64,000 nucleotides of DNA from Xiphydria camelus (GCA_963678675.1 OY783193.1:1309501-1373500); one strand, 5' to 3'; shown: positions 1 to 13,009, counted from the stretch's first letter. Translations and numbers: made by a program. Notes: generated by a model from the letters alone, not told the origin.

Positions 1-81
1 ATCAGCTGGGGAGTGAAAAGAGGACGGGACAGGTCGGACATAGCAGGTCCCGGAGAACGCGCGGCGGCGCGGCGCAGGGAG
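1..81 (+). other. possible noncoding exon end with splice donor
   Basis: GC-rich, purine-rich sequence ends in an AG/GTAAGT junction at 81/82, a good match to the U1 donor consensus. No start codon with a plausible frame precedes it, so if real it would be the end of a 5' untranslated exon cut by the window edge. GTAAGT occurs several other times in the window (near 2936, 13731, 27474) without exon support, so this may be chance. Confidence 0.15.
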
Positions 82-1340
82 GTAAGTCCGTTTCGCCACC
101 GGCGGTCCGTTAGCCCGTTGGATTTCGCATCGACAGATATTTAAATGAATATTCCTCCATTGTTAGGACTCCTCTTTGAAATCAAAGCAGAAGGCACACG
201 GGGGTTCATTTAGACGGTCCGCCGATATCCTACGGTTCGAGCACAGATTTCCTGTCATATCGAAACGAGGGGCGAGCGAGGGAGGGGGAGTTTGACTTGC
301 GAGCGAGACAGACGCGAGGAGTGAGAGAGGAAGGGGGGCGCGGTTGTCTCTTGACGACCGTGTTGTCATACACACTCCTCCCCCGCTTCGACGGACCGGA
401 GAGCAAACAGTCAGATATTACGGGATTCCCTTTTATTCTTTTACTTCGACCCTCCCGCCGCGTACGTCCCTTTTCTCCTCGGGCGCGAATGCCGGGGGTG
501 GAAGAGGAGAGAAAGGATGAACGACGGAGGGAGGGAGGAAGAAATTAAATCTCGCCGAGGACTGCTCGATTCTCGCGTCTTTTTCGTCCGAAAGAGAGAC
601 CGATAAGTTATCGCGTTGGATCGAGAATGACGGAATTCCTCCCACGTGTCTATCGTAAGAAAAAAATCAGAACGCCCCGCGCCAGCAGTGGCGAAAGGGG
701 GCAATCGACCGGCAGCGGACGTGCGCGCGCGTGCACTCCTCGGAAAGGGATGCGGGAGGGGGCGCGGGGGAAAAAATAGGAGCGGAAGAAGCAGAAGCCA
801 CACGCCGCTTAAATTTCCCTCCTATATACCCGTTAAAATTTATTCTCGCGCCATTATCGCGGCCATTCAATAAAATACATAAGACGAAGGCGTCTCTTCG
901 AGAGCCTCAATGCACCCCTCCGGTGAGTGTTTTCATTCATCATTCACATTTTGTGGTAACGTCGCTTTCACGTCGCCCGCATCGCCGCTCAGCGGCAGCA
1001 TCAGCGGCGCGGGCGAGACGCCGCCCGCGCGCGCGAGTATCACTTTTGTGAGGAGGGAGGCGAATTGATAGGCTGTCAGTAATTTCTATGCCCTGACCCT
1101 TTATTGTAGCGACGCCGGGAGTTGGGGACACTCCTCGCGCGACGCGGCACCCCGAGTTCGTCGCCGAACGACAGGCGTCGCGCGACGACTCGACGGGTTG
1201 CTCGATTCGTACCAACGAGGCGAGGAATTTAGGCGAAATCGCGGGGCCGCGTTCACGCGGGGCATTTTCGACGTTACGAGGGTATTTAACCACGATTTCG
1301 TTGAATTTAGGAAAACTTTCGTCGGTGTACCGCCACTTCT
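82..1340. other. GC-rich gene-less stretch
   Basis: Purine/pyrimidine-skewed, CpG-rich DNA. Open frames here are short, overlap on both strands and translate to Arg/Ser/Pro-rich low-complexity peptides with no domain. Nothing specific is seen. Confidence 0.6.
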
Positions 1341-1480
1341 CCCAGACGGAAATATTTATATGGTTTGTACACAGTCCACATGCATGGATTTAGTCCATAT
1401 GGATTATATTATATATGATTTCTATATAAGCAAAATAGCTATAGAAACTTGTTTATATAATTCCTTGACTTTTTCCGGTT
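1341..1480. mobile_element. family C MITE, decayed or truncated copy
   Basis: Starts with CCCAGACGGAA, a one-base variant of the CCCAGGCGGAA terminus of family C. It then carries the family's internal TCCATATGGATT-type palindromes and a GATTTCTATAT motif. No clean right terminus is present; an AATTCCTT-like remnant near 1460-1470 may be its end. The copy looks old or broken by the next repeat. Confidence 0.5.
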
Positions 1481-1484
1481 TTTT

Positions 1485-1900
1485 TCCTAATTTTTTCCTC
1501 TGACTCTTTCAGATATAGTTGTAATCATTTCTGATATTTTTTATTAATATTAAGAATTTTATATAATCGAATCAACAAAACCATGGATAATCATAACAGA
1601 AGAACACGAGGTTGCGAAGAGGTTTACACGCTGAGAAAGAGTAACGTAGATAGTAAACACCCTAATTCTAGTCGATGTAATACACACGCGCTACTACTGG
1701 AGATATCTGAAGCAGCAGCGCGAACTGCATCGTAAAATGTATTATATCAACGATGAAATTTCGAAAAATGAACTCCACTACAATTAAAATTTCCAGTAAA
1801 AATCCAAAATTCTCTAACATTTTCCTTACAAATCCAATTTGCTGACATTTCTCGATTTCCCAATTTTCCAAGTATGAAGCCACGCCGATAAACTATAATA
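1485..1900. repeat. dispersed AT-rich repeat (family L, copy 1)
   Basis: Similar over about 400 bp to 47575-47940. Shared blocks in the same order are T-rich sequence, an AACACGAGGTTGCGAA-like block, CACGCTGAGAAAGAGTAACG, an AATTTCGA..AATGAACTCC block and AATTTCCAGTAAAAATCC. It also carries the degenerate TTCCNTGACATTT motif that recurs at 6110-6225 and 25519-25785. No coding capacity is seen. Confidence 0.5.
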
Positions 1901-3529
1901 TATAGATTACTCGAATCTTTCAAATCTTTGTATAATCCATCAAGTTTATCTCGTCGGGTTCGACCTTGGCGACGGTTACACGTCGCGATGCATCCTCAAC
2001 GCACCGTCAATGCGTGCATATCGCCGACACCTGTGCGCTCTCCGCGCACGGAACCGATTCGCTGCGGTGTATACGGGCTCGCGAGATCGTTCCGGCGAAA
2101 CGAAACTCGCCTTCCCCACAGACGACACTATTAATACGCGAGTCGCCGAGACGCGGATATATGTACGCGTCGTCGAGTCTATCGCGAGAAATCGCGCGGC
2201 GACACCTGCCGCCGCTCCTCGACCGACGGACTGAGAAAAATGAACGGACGCGGACACGACCGATATACATACGTCCGCGGCGGCTGTCGATTTACGCGTT
2301 TCCAAACGGTCGACGCGAAAGCGAGAAGAATCTCCGACGAGAGATTCTCGGATGAATTTTCCCGCGACGCCAACGACTTTTCGCAATTATCCAACGCCGA
2401 GAGTACGCATCGCGCGGTCCGAGTCTCTCGCACGCCTTCACCGCGCGGTGCAATCTCCGCGCGGAGCGAGCGTCTCGCGCGCGCATATTTTTAGCGGGGA
2501 CGAAGGCGCTCCGCCGCTCGAGGCGATAAATCCCAACGGACTTCGCTAATATTCACGCCGACGCGACGTCGCGTCGGTTCTCCCATGCCCCTTCTCCTCT
2601 CCCTCTCCCACTCTCTGCCGTTCTCGCTCTCTGTGATCGTTCCGCTGCTCGGCAGCGACAACCTCCGCGCGCGGGTACCTACATACCGGCGCACCGCGGT
2701 TGCCTACTGGGCACGCGAGCGCGCTACACGATCGTGCAGCCTTCGCACCTATAATACGTGCACCCCGCGCGAGGGCATGTACACGACGCGCGACACTTTA
2801 CCGCGCGCATGCAACGAGATCGTCGGTGCACCGGTCGCCCGGCCCGCCGCCTATGCTATACCGTACACCGCAGGTACCGCGAGGACCGCGCGCGCGGGCG
2901 CGGGGTGACGCGACCCCCGCACGTATGCACGCGAGGTAAGTACCCGAGGCTGCAATCGAGCCTCGGAGTGCGGCGAGCCACGGTGATTGATTTAGAATGA
3001 CCGCTCGCGCTTGCCCGCGTTACATGAGTAACGACTGCCGGCAGGAAATGTTCGTGTAAAAAGGCTACGAGGGGTCGGGCGGCCGGGGCGAGCCGAGGAG
3101 GCGAAGGGGGGATGAAAAGGCCCGCGCCGAGAGATCTCGTTACGCGGCGCGTTACCGTCGGCTTTGTCTTCCCTGCGCGGCGCTCGAGAGCGACCCGATG
3201 CGATCGAAGACCGATCGCGCGATGGAGAGGGAATGATTGTGTACCGGCGGCAAGAGAGAGAGAGAGAGAGGGGGGGAGGGAGAGGCCGACTGATTAGGCG
3301 ATTCTTATGCTCCAACTATGCGTACAGCTGGTGCGTAAATCATTTCCGAGGCATCGCTTCGGTGCACGCGCATAACCGTCCGTCATTCCGTGGATTTATG
3401 GGGTGACGCGAATACAGGCGAGCGATGTCGAGGCGGTTTTTACGACGGCCTGGTGGTAGGTATTAAAATTGTTATTGCTGATAATGCAGATGGATTTGGA
3501 GAAGACATATAGCCGCGTGTGTACAGGTA
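1901..3529. other. GC-rich gene-less stretch
   Basis: CpG-dense sequence with alternating CG runs. All six frames are open for 60-136 codons only because GC-rich DNA lacks stops. A (GA)n/poly-G tract lies at about 3252-3277. No feature is supported. Confidence 0.6.
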
Positions 3530-3788
3530 CACTGACAGAAATAACCTAGTCGATCTAACGAAAATCCTGGAGAACCATGACCAAACCGTTTGACGAAATA
3601 TGGACACTTCATCTGTCTGGTTAAGCTGACCATTTTTTAGTCAGAATAACTAGATATATAATTGGAATGACTAAAAATGTAGTCGGAATAACGAAATGTT
3701 TCATTGAGTTACCAGTACTTTGAGTAGGATGACTAAACTCGTTTAACCAGATGCGTTTTCTCATTTTATCCGAGCCATTTTTCTCAGT
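3530..3788. mobile_element. family A MITE (copy 1)
   Basis: Begins CACTGACAGAAATAACC after TA and ends CCATTTTTCTCAGTA. Internal landmarks shared with the other A copies are ACCAAACCGTTTGACGAAAT, CTTCATCTGTCTGGTTAA, repeated AATAACTAGAT, and ACTCGTTTAACCAGATGCG. It is about 260 bp with no coding capacity. A second TTCTCAGTATA end-like sequence lies just downstream at 3871-3881, which may mark an older nested boundary. Confidence 0.75.
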
Positions 3789-3896
3789 ATACTCGAGAGG
3801 AATGTTGCGTCGATGATTTTTGACAAACGAGGTGGATCATTGCTTCGAAAATTGAACGACTAAATTTTCGTTCTCAGTATATCATATCTCATATAT

Positions 3897-4148
3897 CTGT
3901 AGCAGAGAGGTAAATAGTCGTGACTCCAATTTTACCCAATAATATTGAGTTAATATCATTTTCAAACTGCACACTTTCAACTTGTTATTGTGATAAAAAA
4001 ATTGTAAGTCACGTTTCATTGGTTGCCAATATTTTTAGTTTTGAAAAGGTAGTATCTCCGTGTATCAGCGAGGTAATGGTAAAGTTGTTTTGCTCACTAC
4101 TGAAGACTTTCTTTTATGGACATACGATTGTTTACCTCTCTGCTACAG
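3897..4148. mobile_element. TIR element of a different type (family M)
   Basis: Terminal inverted repeats of about 22 bp: CTGTAGCAGAGAGGTAAA at 3897 and its complement ending at 4148. Both sides carry ATAT (3893-3896 and 4149-4152), consistent with a 4-bp duplication, though the flanks are AT-rich. The termini differ from the CACTG families. Interior is 210 bp of noncoding AT-rich sequence. Superfamily not assigned. Confidence 0.65.
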
Positions 4149-4152
4149 ATAT

Positions 4153-5620
4153 GCATGTATACCGCCGAGGTGACAATCGCCGGTAACGAGTTACAATAAT
4201 TCGCCAAGCGACGCCGACAGAGCCAAAGCGGCCGCCGCGCTGTCAGGTTGCGCGCCGGCCGCGTCTGGCCAGGCACGGTGCAGCACCTACTGGCGCGCAG
4301 CGGCGGCAGTCCCGCCGTGTCTCTGGGTACGACACGCGTGTACCGCTGGTGCTATTGGAAACGTCGCGGTGTTGGCGCGGTGGCGAGTGGAATAAACTCG
4401 GACGCGCGCGAGATGACGTCGAGACGAGATTGCGAGGCTGCGCCGCAGTCCTCGGAAATTGCCGCACTTTCTCTCGCGTTCTTCTGGACGCGTCGTTAAA
4501 TCGCTTTTCGCACGCACTGAAGAATATTAATTTATAGCGGCGGCCGCGCTTGTTGGCGAGGGTTGCGCCGACGGGTGCATTTGCATCGAGACCTGCAGGA
4601 TTTCCAGCGGGTGCGGCGATGAGGATAATTGAAAATGTTGCGGGGGAGGCGGAGAGGACATATGACAGGAGGGAGCGTCATGCAGCCTCGATGAGACTTT
4701 AAGACCTCGATGAGCGTCTGTCTACCTTTACGTTGAACACTTTCGGGGCACATTCCGAGTATTCAAAGAAAATCGGAATGCTTGGAAATCGATATCGCGA
4801 ACACTTCCCGATCTTTTCTTTTTTTTTTCAAGAAGTCAAGAGAAGATAGAAGCCTCGCTTTGACCTCTACAATTACCGCAACTCGTCTCGAAGATCGTTC
4901 CGCAGATAAGCCCATAGTTAATACAGATTCCCGCGCGGTCAGATCGTTATTATTATCTCTCCAGCCGATTTTCACGGAAGATGCACCTGTACTTAACGAG
5001 CGATAAGTGTACAGCCCATCGACGAGCCGCCAACGCTAACGACGCTGCGGGAGGGGATCGGTTGCAATTTTCTGTCGATCGAACGGGCCGATCGAAAATC
5101 GATTCCGCCGCCGCCGATAGTAGGTACATGAAAGGTCCGATCGGGCGACGATGCGGATCGAGGAAAAAAAAATCGGCTCGATCCCCGAGCCGTGTATACC
5201 GTTAAGCGTTCCCCGATCGCGAGGATCGATCGATCCTCGCCTCTGTCGCGTATAACTGCAAACTCACGTTGCGCCGTCGAAATTCATCGCGCGGGAGAGT
5301 GAATCGAAGAAGGGGGCAGATCGTTTCACGGTTCCTGCGCGCGCGAATGTCCATCTCCGTGGGCTTGAATTGCGCGCGATGACGAGGATGGTGATATTTA
5401 CCGGTCAAGTTATCGCCGCGCTGCTGCGGCCACCGGAAGGAAGGCCTCGGCTGCTGTTTGCTGCGCATATCTCCCGTCAGGTATGGCGGGTCTGCCGCTC
5501 GCTTTTCGCACGATTGGTGACACCACTACTTACCTGAAAGACAGAAAAAAGAAAGCAGGGTGATTATCGCGCTTCGGTGGTGTACGTCGATGTCGATTTC
5601 TGATAACAGGGCGGCCCACT
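4153..5620. other. GC-rich gene-less stretch
   Basis: CpG-rich sequence with GATCGATC-rich patches around 5060-5240. No ORF has a recognisable product and no repeat boundary was found. Confidence 0.55.
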
Positions 5621-5624
5621 CGAT

Positions 5625-6225
5625 TGCGCTCACAAAATTCCCTCACTCTGAAATCACTAATTTTCCCTGACGTTTTAATTTGCGAGATGTCAAAAAACAA
5701 TTGGAATGCTGCAGTAATATAATTCACATGTAGAAAAAAATGCTTCCGTATTCGTCCTGATCGGAATATTGCATATTTTGTAACGATGATCGAGTGAGGG
5801 GTAAAATTGACTTGCCAAAATTATTCTACATGTTTACTGAATAATTCTAAAATATATTGATACGTTATCGACAGGTTATCAGTTATCACTTATCACGCAA
5901 GCGTTTATTTGAATTATATGAAAATATGGATATGTGCACAGTTGACCATACCTGCACAGATTATGAGTTTAAAATGCATGAATACGTTTTCTCTATATTT
6001 CAAGAGCTTATTACTGCTTAGGGGATTAGGTGAATGTGATGTAATAATTTTAATCGAAATTACTACAAATTTAGCATGAAATAATCGAAGAGACAAATCT
6101 CTAAAACCATCTAAATAGATTTATCAAACATTCCCTGACCACCGAAAAATTCCCTCACACATTCCTGACCGATAACATTTCCTGACATTACTCGGTTTCC
6201 CCGGTTTTCCAGTCAAGTGGCCACC
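5625..6225. repeat. family L-type repeat remnants
   Basis: Two blocks (5630-5700 and 6110-6225) of TTCCCTGAC-type sequence. The second ends in GGTTTTCCAGTCAAGTGGCCACC, close to the end of the repeat at 25519-25785. Such TTCCCTGAC/TGGCCACC repeats look like the widespread arthropod interspersed type, but I cannot name the family. AT-rich DNA between the blocks is unassigned. Confidence 0.45.
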
Positions 6226-6234
6226 ATAAGTAAA

Positions 6235-8815
6235 ACCTCCAGAGTTGTCCTTTATCATTTATCTCAATTTCACAGCTATTTATACGTGTATCCAGTTACC
6301 GTTTGTATGCCAGAATAGAAACGAAGGGAGGCGACGGAAATAGCGCGAAACTATCGACGCGATCGTCGGCGAGAGCGATACGCCTATACGTACACATATG
6401 CGTTCACCCACAGGTGTGGGGTACCGCGAGCTCGTAGGTCCGTCGTCGTCCTCGTCGTCGCCGTGTACCCGCGGTAACACAGCCGTATATCTTTCAGCTA
6501 TACGCCCTCGAAAGCGGCTGCCTTTGTTTCAGATATTTATGAGGCGTTTTAATTCGCATGGTGCGTCACCGGTTGGGGTGCCGAAGAGGCAGCGGGAGGG
6601 GAATAATAGGCATAAGGGTGTCCCGATAAAACGCCACCCCCCAGACGTAGGCCATAAGCGCAAACAAACTCACGCTCATATATCTCTCCTCAATGGTCCG
6701 CGCCGCGCTCCACGCCGTGTCGGTGCGCAGGGGCGGACCGCGGCTCGGGCGCACGGCGGGGCACCGCCGTGTGCGATAAAGCGTAGGTATAGGTGTAATT
6801 CGTGAGCCGCGCGCGCGCGGAATATTTCTTTCATCCCCTATGCTGAATTTCCCTTGATCTGCTCACGGAGATACCTATCGCTTAAACGACTCTGGCTTTC
6901 TCTTCCGTGTGTCTTCCACGCATAACTCGCGGTGCATTCGATAAAGTTCGCGGTGTAATCCTTGCAGCAGCGAGAAACAAGCGCACCAGACCCTCTGGAG
7001 AGTCTCATAATACCTGTTTCACACACTCCCTGCCGGTGCAATGAGACGCGATCCATCCATCCGTCCATCCGCCTCTCTCTCTCTCTCTCTCTCTCTTTCT
7101 TTCCCTCTCCCCCTACCCACCCCTGCCAGGCCGCCAGCGTCGACGTCTTCCACCGCTCGTGCCCCTCCATCGTCCCCCCTGCTCCCTCCCTCCCCGCCTT
7201 CCCTCGCCCATCGCGCCACGGAAAGCTGCACTCCGCTCTTCTTACGTAGCAGGGAGCGCGCGAGTTTAACAGTAACAGTACGTCACCCCGTCCGTCTCTC
7301 TCGCACCCGGACACCCCCGCAACAGCAGCATCTGCTCCCTCTCTCTCCCACTCTCCTTAACAGCCTTCACTCTCTAAAAGCCTGGGTGTGATCTATGGCG
7401 GGACGTTGCGTCACTTCGGGGAACAGATGCAGAGAGAGAGAGAGGGCTCGTATATTACCCACCCATATCTACGCTGCGCCGCCGCCGCCGCCGCCGCCGC
7501 CACCGTCGTTGCCGCCACGCGGTCAAAAGAATGGCGAACGACACAAATCATTCGCTTTTGTGTCCCTCGCCTGATTTTCCGAGGGAAAAGAAATTTACTC
7601 GCCATTCCTCGCGCGCGCGCGCGCGCGCCAGGCTTCCGGCGACCGCCGATCGACCAGTCGCACGATCGGGAGGGCTGCGGAGCGACGGTTCGGCGCGGGT
7701 ATCGAAAATACGGTCGAAGGGTTGAGAGAGAAATGTGACAGGCGCGTCTGAGGAATTGTTGGAGCGGGGATATAAATTCTTGTGTGTGTGTGTGTGTGTG
7801 GATTTTTAGACAGCTGTGTCTTCTAAAATATCGCGGCTCGGACGCGAAAATTCGAGCGATCGCTGAAAACACTTAACGATCTCCCGTCGCTCCTCCGTCG
7901 ACTCGATCGACAGAGACAATTACGTCGCTCGCGCAACATCGATCTCGCTCGTTCGAGACTTCTTTCCGCGACTATTTAAAGCCGCGATCGGTATCCGCGT
8001 CGGTGCGGATATCCGCTGAAATACATATCTCGTAAAACGAAACGCGAGCGCGTCGACATTTCGCGCCTCTAAAAATAAACAACGTCGGTGTGCGCGAGAG
8101 GAGGCGAGGAAGAAATGAGCGCAGCGGCGAGTTCAAATGTGCCGCGGGGGGGAGAGTGGGCCACTTGCCCTCCCCCCAACCCCCGCGCGCCATACACGTA
8201 TACTCTCTCGTGGAAACACTAGCCAGCTGTCTGCGCGGCGCGAGCACCCCTCGAAAACGCGCGTCGGCAGGGTAGACGCTTCCAGAATCCCATAAATCAG
8301 GTCAGGGTTGGCGACGGGGGCGGCGGCAGCGGCGATGCCCGCAGTAAGAGGAGGAGAAACGAGGTAAGGGAGAGAGAGAGAGAGAACGCGCGCGGGATAG
8401 TAGACGACGGTGGCTGGGGAGGGTTGCGCGGGGGGTTGAGGTCGACGCACAACAATCCCTACGTCGACGCGATGCTCCGCGCGCGCGCGCATGTCCACCG
8501 GGATATTTGGCGCCAATTCCCATTTACTTCCGCGCGCGCGGGGATTTCTCGCTGAAAGGGAGAAAAAAGAAATGACGGAGCGAATTCGGGCTAATTAGAA
8601 AACAGAATCGATCCGTCGAGTTTACGCGCGGGTAGAGAGGTCGGGTCCTTTCGCTCGCGTCCTTTCATCTTCTTCCTGGCGGGATTCGAGGGGGGAGAAG
8701 TAGTTTTGTGGTTCTAGCGGGGCTTTCGGGGCTTTCTCTCGCAGTATTCCAGCGCCGAGAGAAAATTTGTTCTCCGCTATTCGTACAGAAGTCTATACCG
8801 GTAAATTGTACTGTA
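6235..8815. other. GC-rich gene-less stretch with microsatellites
   Basis: Contains (CT)n at about 7073-7096, (GCC)n at 7477-7503, an alternating CG run at 7609-7629, (TG)n at 7780-7800 and (GA)n near 8372-8384. Frames reading through these give Ser/Leu, Ala or Arg/Ala homopolymers. No gene is supported. Confidence 0.6.
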
Positions 8816-11005
8816 TTTTCAAAAATAACAGGACAATAGGACAGGACATAATAGGACAATAATTTTTCCTTTGAAAACATTAAATCGTGACGATTTACTA
8901 ATTTCTAAAGAAAACTTGTTCTTCAGCACAGTAGAAACCTTCGAAGAACCTTACGTGTACCTCTTTTGTAAATACGATAAAATTTACTTGTATCAGTCTT
9001 TTCGTGCTGAAAGAAATTCAATTCGTAGAGTGGATTTAAAAAATACCGGTTCAAGGGGCTTCGTAAAGGGGTTCCTTCCGCGTGCAGGGGTTTTCGTGCA
9101 GAACTATTCGTCCTTCGACCCAAAATATCTCCAAACGTCACGCGTGACGAGATGAGATCACGGTTGTGGAAAACGAGGGAGAGAAGCGAGATTTCGTTCT
9201 CGGCATATGTAGGGGTACCTATGATATAACCGCGCGCGGATACACCGAGAAAGTCATTCAATCGACCGCAATCGCGGCGTGTACCGGTCTCGCGGTCGAC
9301 CGGGCCAAAAATACAGTTCAAAAGACCATTCGCCCGCCTCTCGCGCGGCTCGAACATAAATAATTGTGGAGACATCGCGTCGCCGTTCAAAAACTCATGA
9401 TTGATTCCACGACATTCCTTTTTTCCGACCGCGTAGGTAACTACACGTGTTTCCTTTGATTAGTTCTGTGGTCCGGGCGCCTACCCCGCTATACCTACAG
9501 TTATTTGTGGAAGCTCCCCCAGGTCTGCGGGGCGAGACAAAGAAGACGCGCTGGGTGGGAGATAAGTATACAACGACGCGCGCGTACGAACGAACGAGTC
9601 GTAGAGGTGGAGAAGGAGGAGCGGCAAGAGAGGAGAAAGACGAAGGAGGTTCGAGGGACCCCAGATGGAATCAGTGCAGTTCGGAATATTGGAAAATGTC
9701 GGTGATGCGAGGTTGAGGAGGAGGAGGAGGAGCGAGGGAGGTGGGCACTATTTATGAAGCGTACGTGGTTCCTCTCGCGGATGGGTGGAGCGGGAGGATC
9801 GGGGAGACGCCGCCGCGCGTCTGTCACTCGACAGTTAAGGAGGTTCGTGCGCGCGGCGAAGAGACTTTTAATGCTCGTGGACCGATCGCGTTGGATGAGG
9901 GGAAAAAAAAGTGGCTATAAATCTAAATAAATAGAAATTGACGCGGACGAAATAAATTTCACTCGAGCCAGATAAACGATTCGTCGCGATAATAGGTGTA
10001 GTTAAAACGTTTGTTTGGGGCACGTCGGGGAATTTCTTCTTTTTTTTTCCCGGCTCACTCGAGAGAGTCTCCGCTTTTTCGTCTCGGTAATCCCCCGCGG
10101 AACTTCAAAGGAGACGGAGCGTTGTCGTCGCTTTTAGGCGCTCGCCCTCGCGATCGGCTACTCGGCGAGAGCGGGAAAAAGAGGATCGTGCGGAAAGAGA
10201 TAGAGAGAGAGAGAGAGAAAGGAAAGCGCGTCATCGACGAGTCCGTAAACCGAAGAGAGGAAATAATCCACACGGAGAGACGGAGAATCGTCGTCCCTTC
10301 GACGCGGTAACGCGCGAGAGGGGGTTGCAGATCAAGGACGGGGACGGAGACAGGCGGCGGCACGAGCGTGGCACCTGATTGATTCATAGGGCGCGCGTGC
10401 CCGGCTTCAAATCACCAGAATAGATCCGCCGCCGTGGTATGTCGGGCTCGGGGCTAATCCATCGTGCGTCTTTATTGCTCGGGCGACATTTATAAAACGG
10501 AGCGACACGCGGACGGACCCGCGTCTGTCTCTTCGTCACGTCTCGTCGCGTTTCGAGCCCCGGGAGAGGAGAGAGGCGCCGATTATAAATCCGAGAAGAT
10601 TCCGAAAAGAAGGCGCGCGCGAAGAGAGGAAACGACGCGTGGCTACGCGTGTACCGGTGATGAGGAAAGAGCTCGTTGGATCTTCCGCCACGGCGTGGAA
10701 GCTGCCGCGCGCGCGTTTGATGCCGCGAGCGGTCGATTGATCGGGATCTTTAGTGGGTAATATCTTTTATCGGTTTATAAATCGCGACACACGGACTATA
10801 CCGTAGTGTCGCGGCTGCGGACGACTTCCTTCGTCGCGTTCGATTTTTCTGCGGGATTATTTTTCAACCGATCGACGCGCATGGTTGTCGAAGCGCGTAT
10901 CGAGTTTATCCGTGGACTGCAAGCGTTGGAAAATCTTTCGAGCAGAGCGACAGGGGCGATTACAATTTGTATAGAGCTGGAAGATAAGCTTCGGTTATGC
11001 AGGTG
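8816..11005. other. mixed-composition gene-less stretch
   Basis: A short run of near-repeated GGACAATA units lies at 8828-8865. The 155-codon minus-strand frame at 8923-9390 has less biased composition than most here but no domain I recognise, and shadow frames overlap it. (GA)n tracts occur near 10200 and poly-purine near 9715-9735. Nothing else is supported. Confidence 0.5.
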
Positions 11006-11227
11006 CACTGAGAGCAAAATTTGCGAATCACAATCTCTCGGGCACAAACCGACTAAATATATAATTAGGAATATCAAAAAATGTGTAGTTGAGATAACTA
11101 TGATTTAGATGAAGCGACTAGATAGTCAGCTGCTTCAATTAAATAACTACTGGTTCAAATAACTATACATTTAGTTGGCCACTCGTAACCTCAAAATTCA
11201 GTTGAATCGAACGATTTCTTTCCAGTG
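11006..11227. mobile_element. family B MITE (copy 1)
   Basis: Starts CACTGAGAGCAAAATTTGC and ends CTTTCCAGTG. The interior shares AACTACTGGTTCAAATAACT, TTGGCCACTCGTAACCTC and AATTCAGTTGAATC with 32998-33223. Terminal inverted repeats are short (about 14 bp), and the flanks are not TA, so the duplication has decayed or differs. Confidence 0.65.
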
Positions 11228-11236
11228 CAGAGTTAA

Positions 11237-11497
11237 CACTGGATATATACTTCAACAATTTGTCCGGCAACAATTTTTGTCGAAACAAACCAACTCGGAT
11301 TGATTAGACAAAGCGGTGAAGTTGAATTGACTTACATCCGCCAACGAAACGAATTTTATCGAGTGAAACGAACAAATGTAGTTATTCTAATTTTATATAA
11401 CGCAGTCCAACCAAACACACGATACTTAGTAAGTTTGGCAAAATATAACTTTCGATGCAAACAATTTGATTGAAACGAATGAACATTTTCCCCGGTG
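11237..11497. mobile_element. possible CACTG-type MITE, single copy
   Basis: A CACTGGATATATAC start and an ATTTTCCCCGGTG end (then TA) bracket 261 bp of AT-rich sequence, with CAACAATTTG near the left end and its near-complement CAATTTGATTG near the right. It immediately follows the B element. No second copy was found here, so the boundaries are tentative. Confidence 0.35.
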
Positions 11498-11499
11498 TA

Positions 11500-13008
11500 C
11501 AGATCGGTGAATTCTACCCAAAAAATCATTCCCACGCGCACCAAAACCCCGAGGCCGTCGACCCGCCGTACACCGCGAGGAGCACGAGGATGAAGGTCGG
11601 TAATTACATTCGCTTCGGCCTCGCCGCAGCCTCGCAGTTTATTTCTCGCCATACAGGCCCCGGTCCGAAGAGCAGTAACGCCAGATAGGTAGGGCCGTTG
11701 CTTCGCGGGCGGAGGTGTAGCGGAGATAAGGTGCTCGTTGCGTTGAAGCGTCCCTTGGCGGCCGTCCCGAAGCGGTCCGCCACCCCTTTTCCGCCCCCGC
11801 AGCCGTCCCGATGCTCCGGCTCGCCTCACCCTCCCGACTATACGGGATCCCGCCCGTGTAATATCGCGCTCTGCCCCTTCCCCCGTCGTTACACCGACAT
11901 CGCTGCCTACACCCACCCCAGACGCGGTCCACGTCGACGGCTATACGCCGCGCTCTGCCCCCTTTAATGCTCTCGTCCGTATCGTGCGAGTGTTTCGAGT
12001 AATTGGGAAGTAAAACGACTTCTCGACATGCATCGTCTTCCACCTCCCGACGTCGCCACCCCTTTCGACCCCCCGCTGCTCGCGTCTCCGTGCGCCGTAT
12101 ATAGGGCAGCGCTTCGACGTGAGAGAGACGGCGGCGCGAGGAGAAAGGCGGGGTGCAAAACACTAATTAAACTATTCCGTATCTATAAGCGCCGTCCCTC
12201 GAGAGAGGGCGACTGAAAAGGTCGAAGGGACGGAAGTGGCGATGGAAAGTGACGGGGAAATGCGCTTCCGTGGATTGTAAAGCTCTCCGATAATTTCAGG
12301 TGAATGTTGATTTTGAAGAAAAAAAAAACCTCGATATCGGTTAATTACGAGCCGAGCGCGACGCGAGAAACACCGATCGCCTCGTCTTCGATGGCTTTTG
12401 TCTTCGAGATAGCTTCTCACGCAATAATTGCAATCGACAATAGCCCCGAAGAACGACGAGGAGGACCCCGAAGCGATAGAATCGTCGCTTCTTTCTCTCT
12501 GTCTCTCTCTCTTCGCTCGGGGACGACGCTGGTCGTAGATGGTAACCATTTGATAAGGCGACGCGGGATCGTGGGTCGGGTTCGGCTGTACTACCAGGGA
12601 TGGAATATCTGCTCATCGGTAATATAGCCTTGGAACTTGTATGGAGACGAGCACTGCTGATCGCAGGTAATGCGAGCGAATCTAGCTGTTTGCTTCGCGT
12701 TCATTTATGCAAATTATTCGCTGGGGCGGATTTTTTTCTTTTTTTGTTGGGAACTCGCAAATCTTTAGATGGAGTTTCGAGAGGACTTTCATTTCTCGAT
12801 ACTCCGCATCCTTACTTATACGCAAAAAATGGATATTTATTCGGGTAGTTTCCGACATTCGTTGTTTTATTGCCAACATGCTTCGGAAAAGTGAATATTT
12901 GAGAATCTCTCGGCCAAGAGTGCTTAAATTAATGAGATTATGTATCCATTTCGGAAGATTTTATATATCGATTGTGGTGTGTGGCGTGTAAAACACGACT
13001 TACCATAC
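11500..13008. other. GC-rich gene-less stretch
   Basis: CpG-rich to about 12700, then AT-richer. ORFs up to 186 codons overlap on both strands and are Arg/Gly-rich without domains. No repeat boundary was recognised. Confidence 0.55.
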
Positions 13009-13009
13009 A

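Noticed and set aside
9241..9260. TACACCGAGAAAG resembling a MITE left end
   Set aside because: Surrounding sequence is CpG-rich and no matching right end lies within 1 kb.
8923..9390. 155-codon minus-strand frame with less biased composition
   Set aside because: Looked protein-like, but no motif, no splice context and shadow frames on the other strand; not enough to call.
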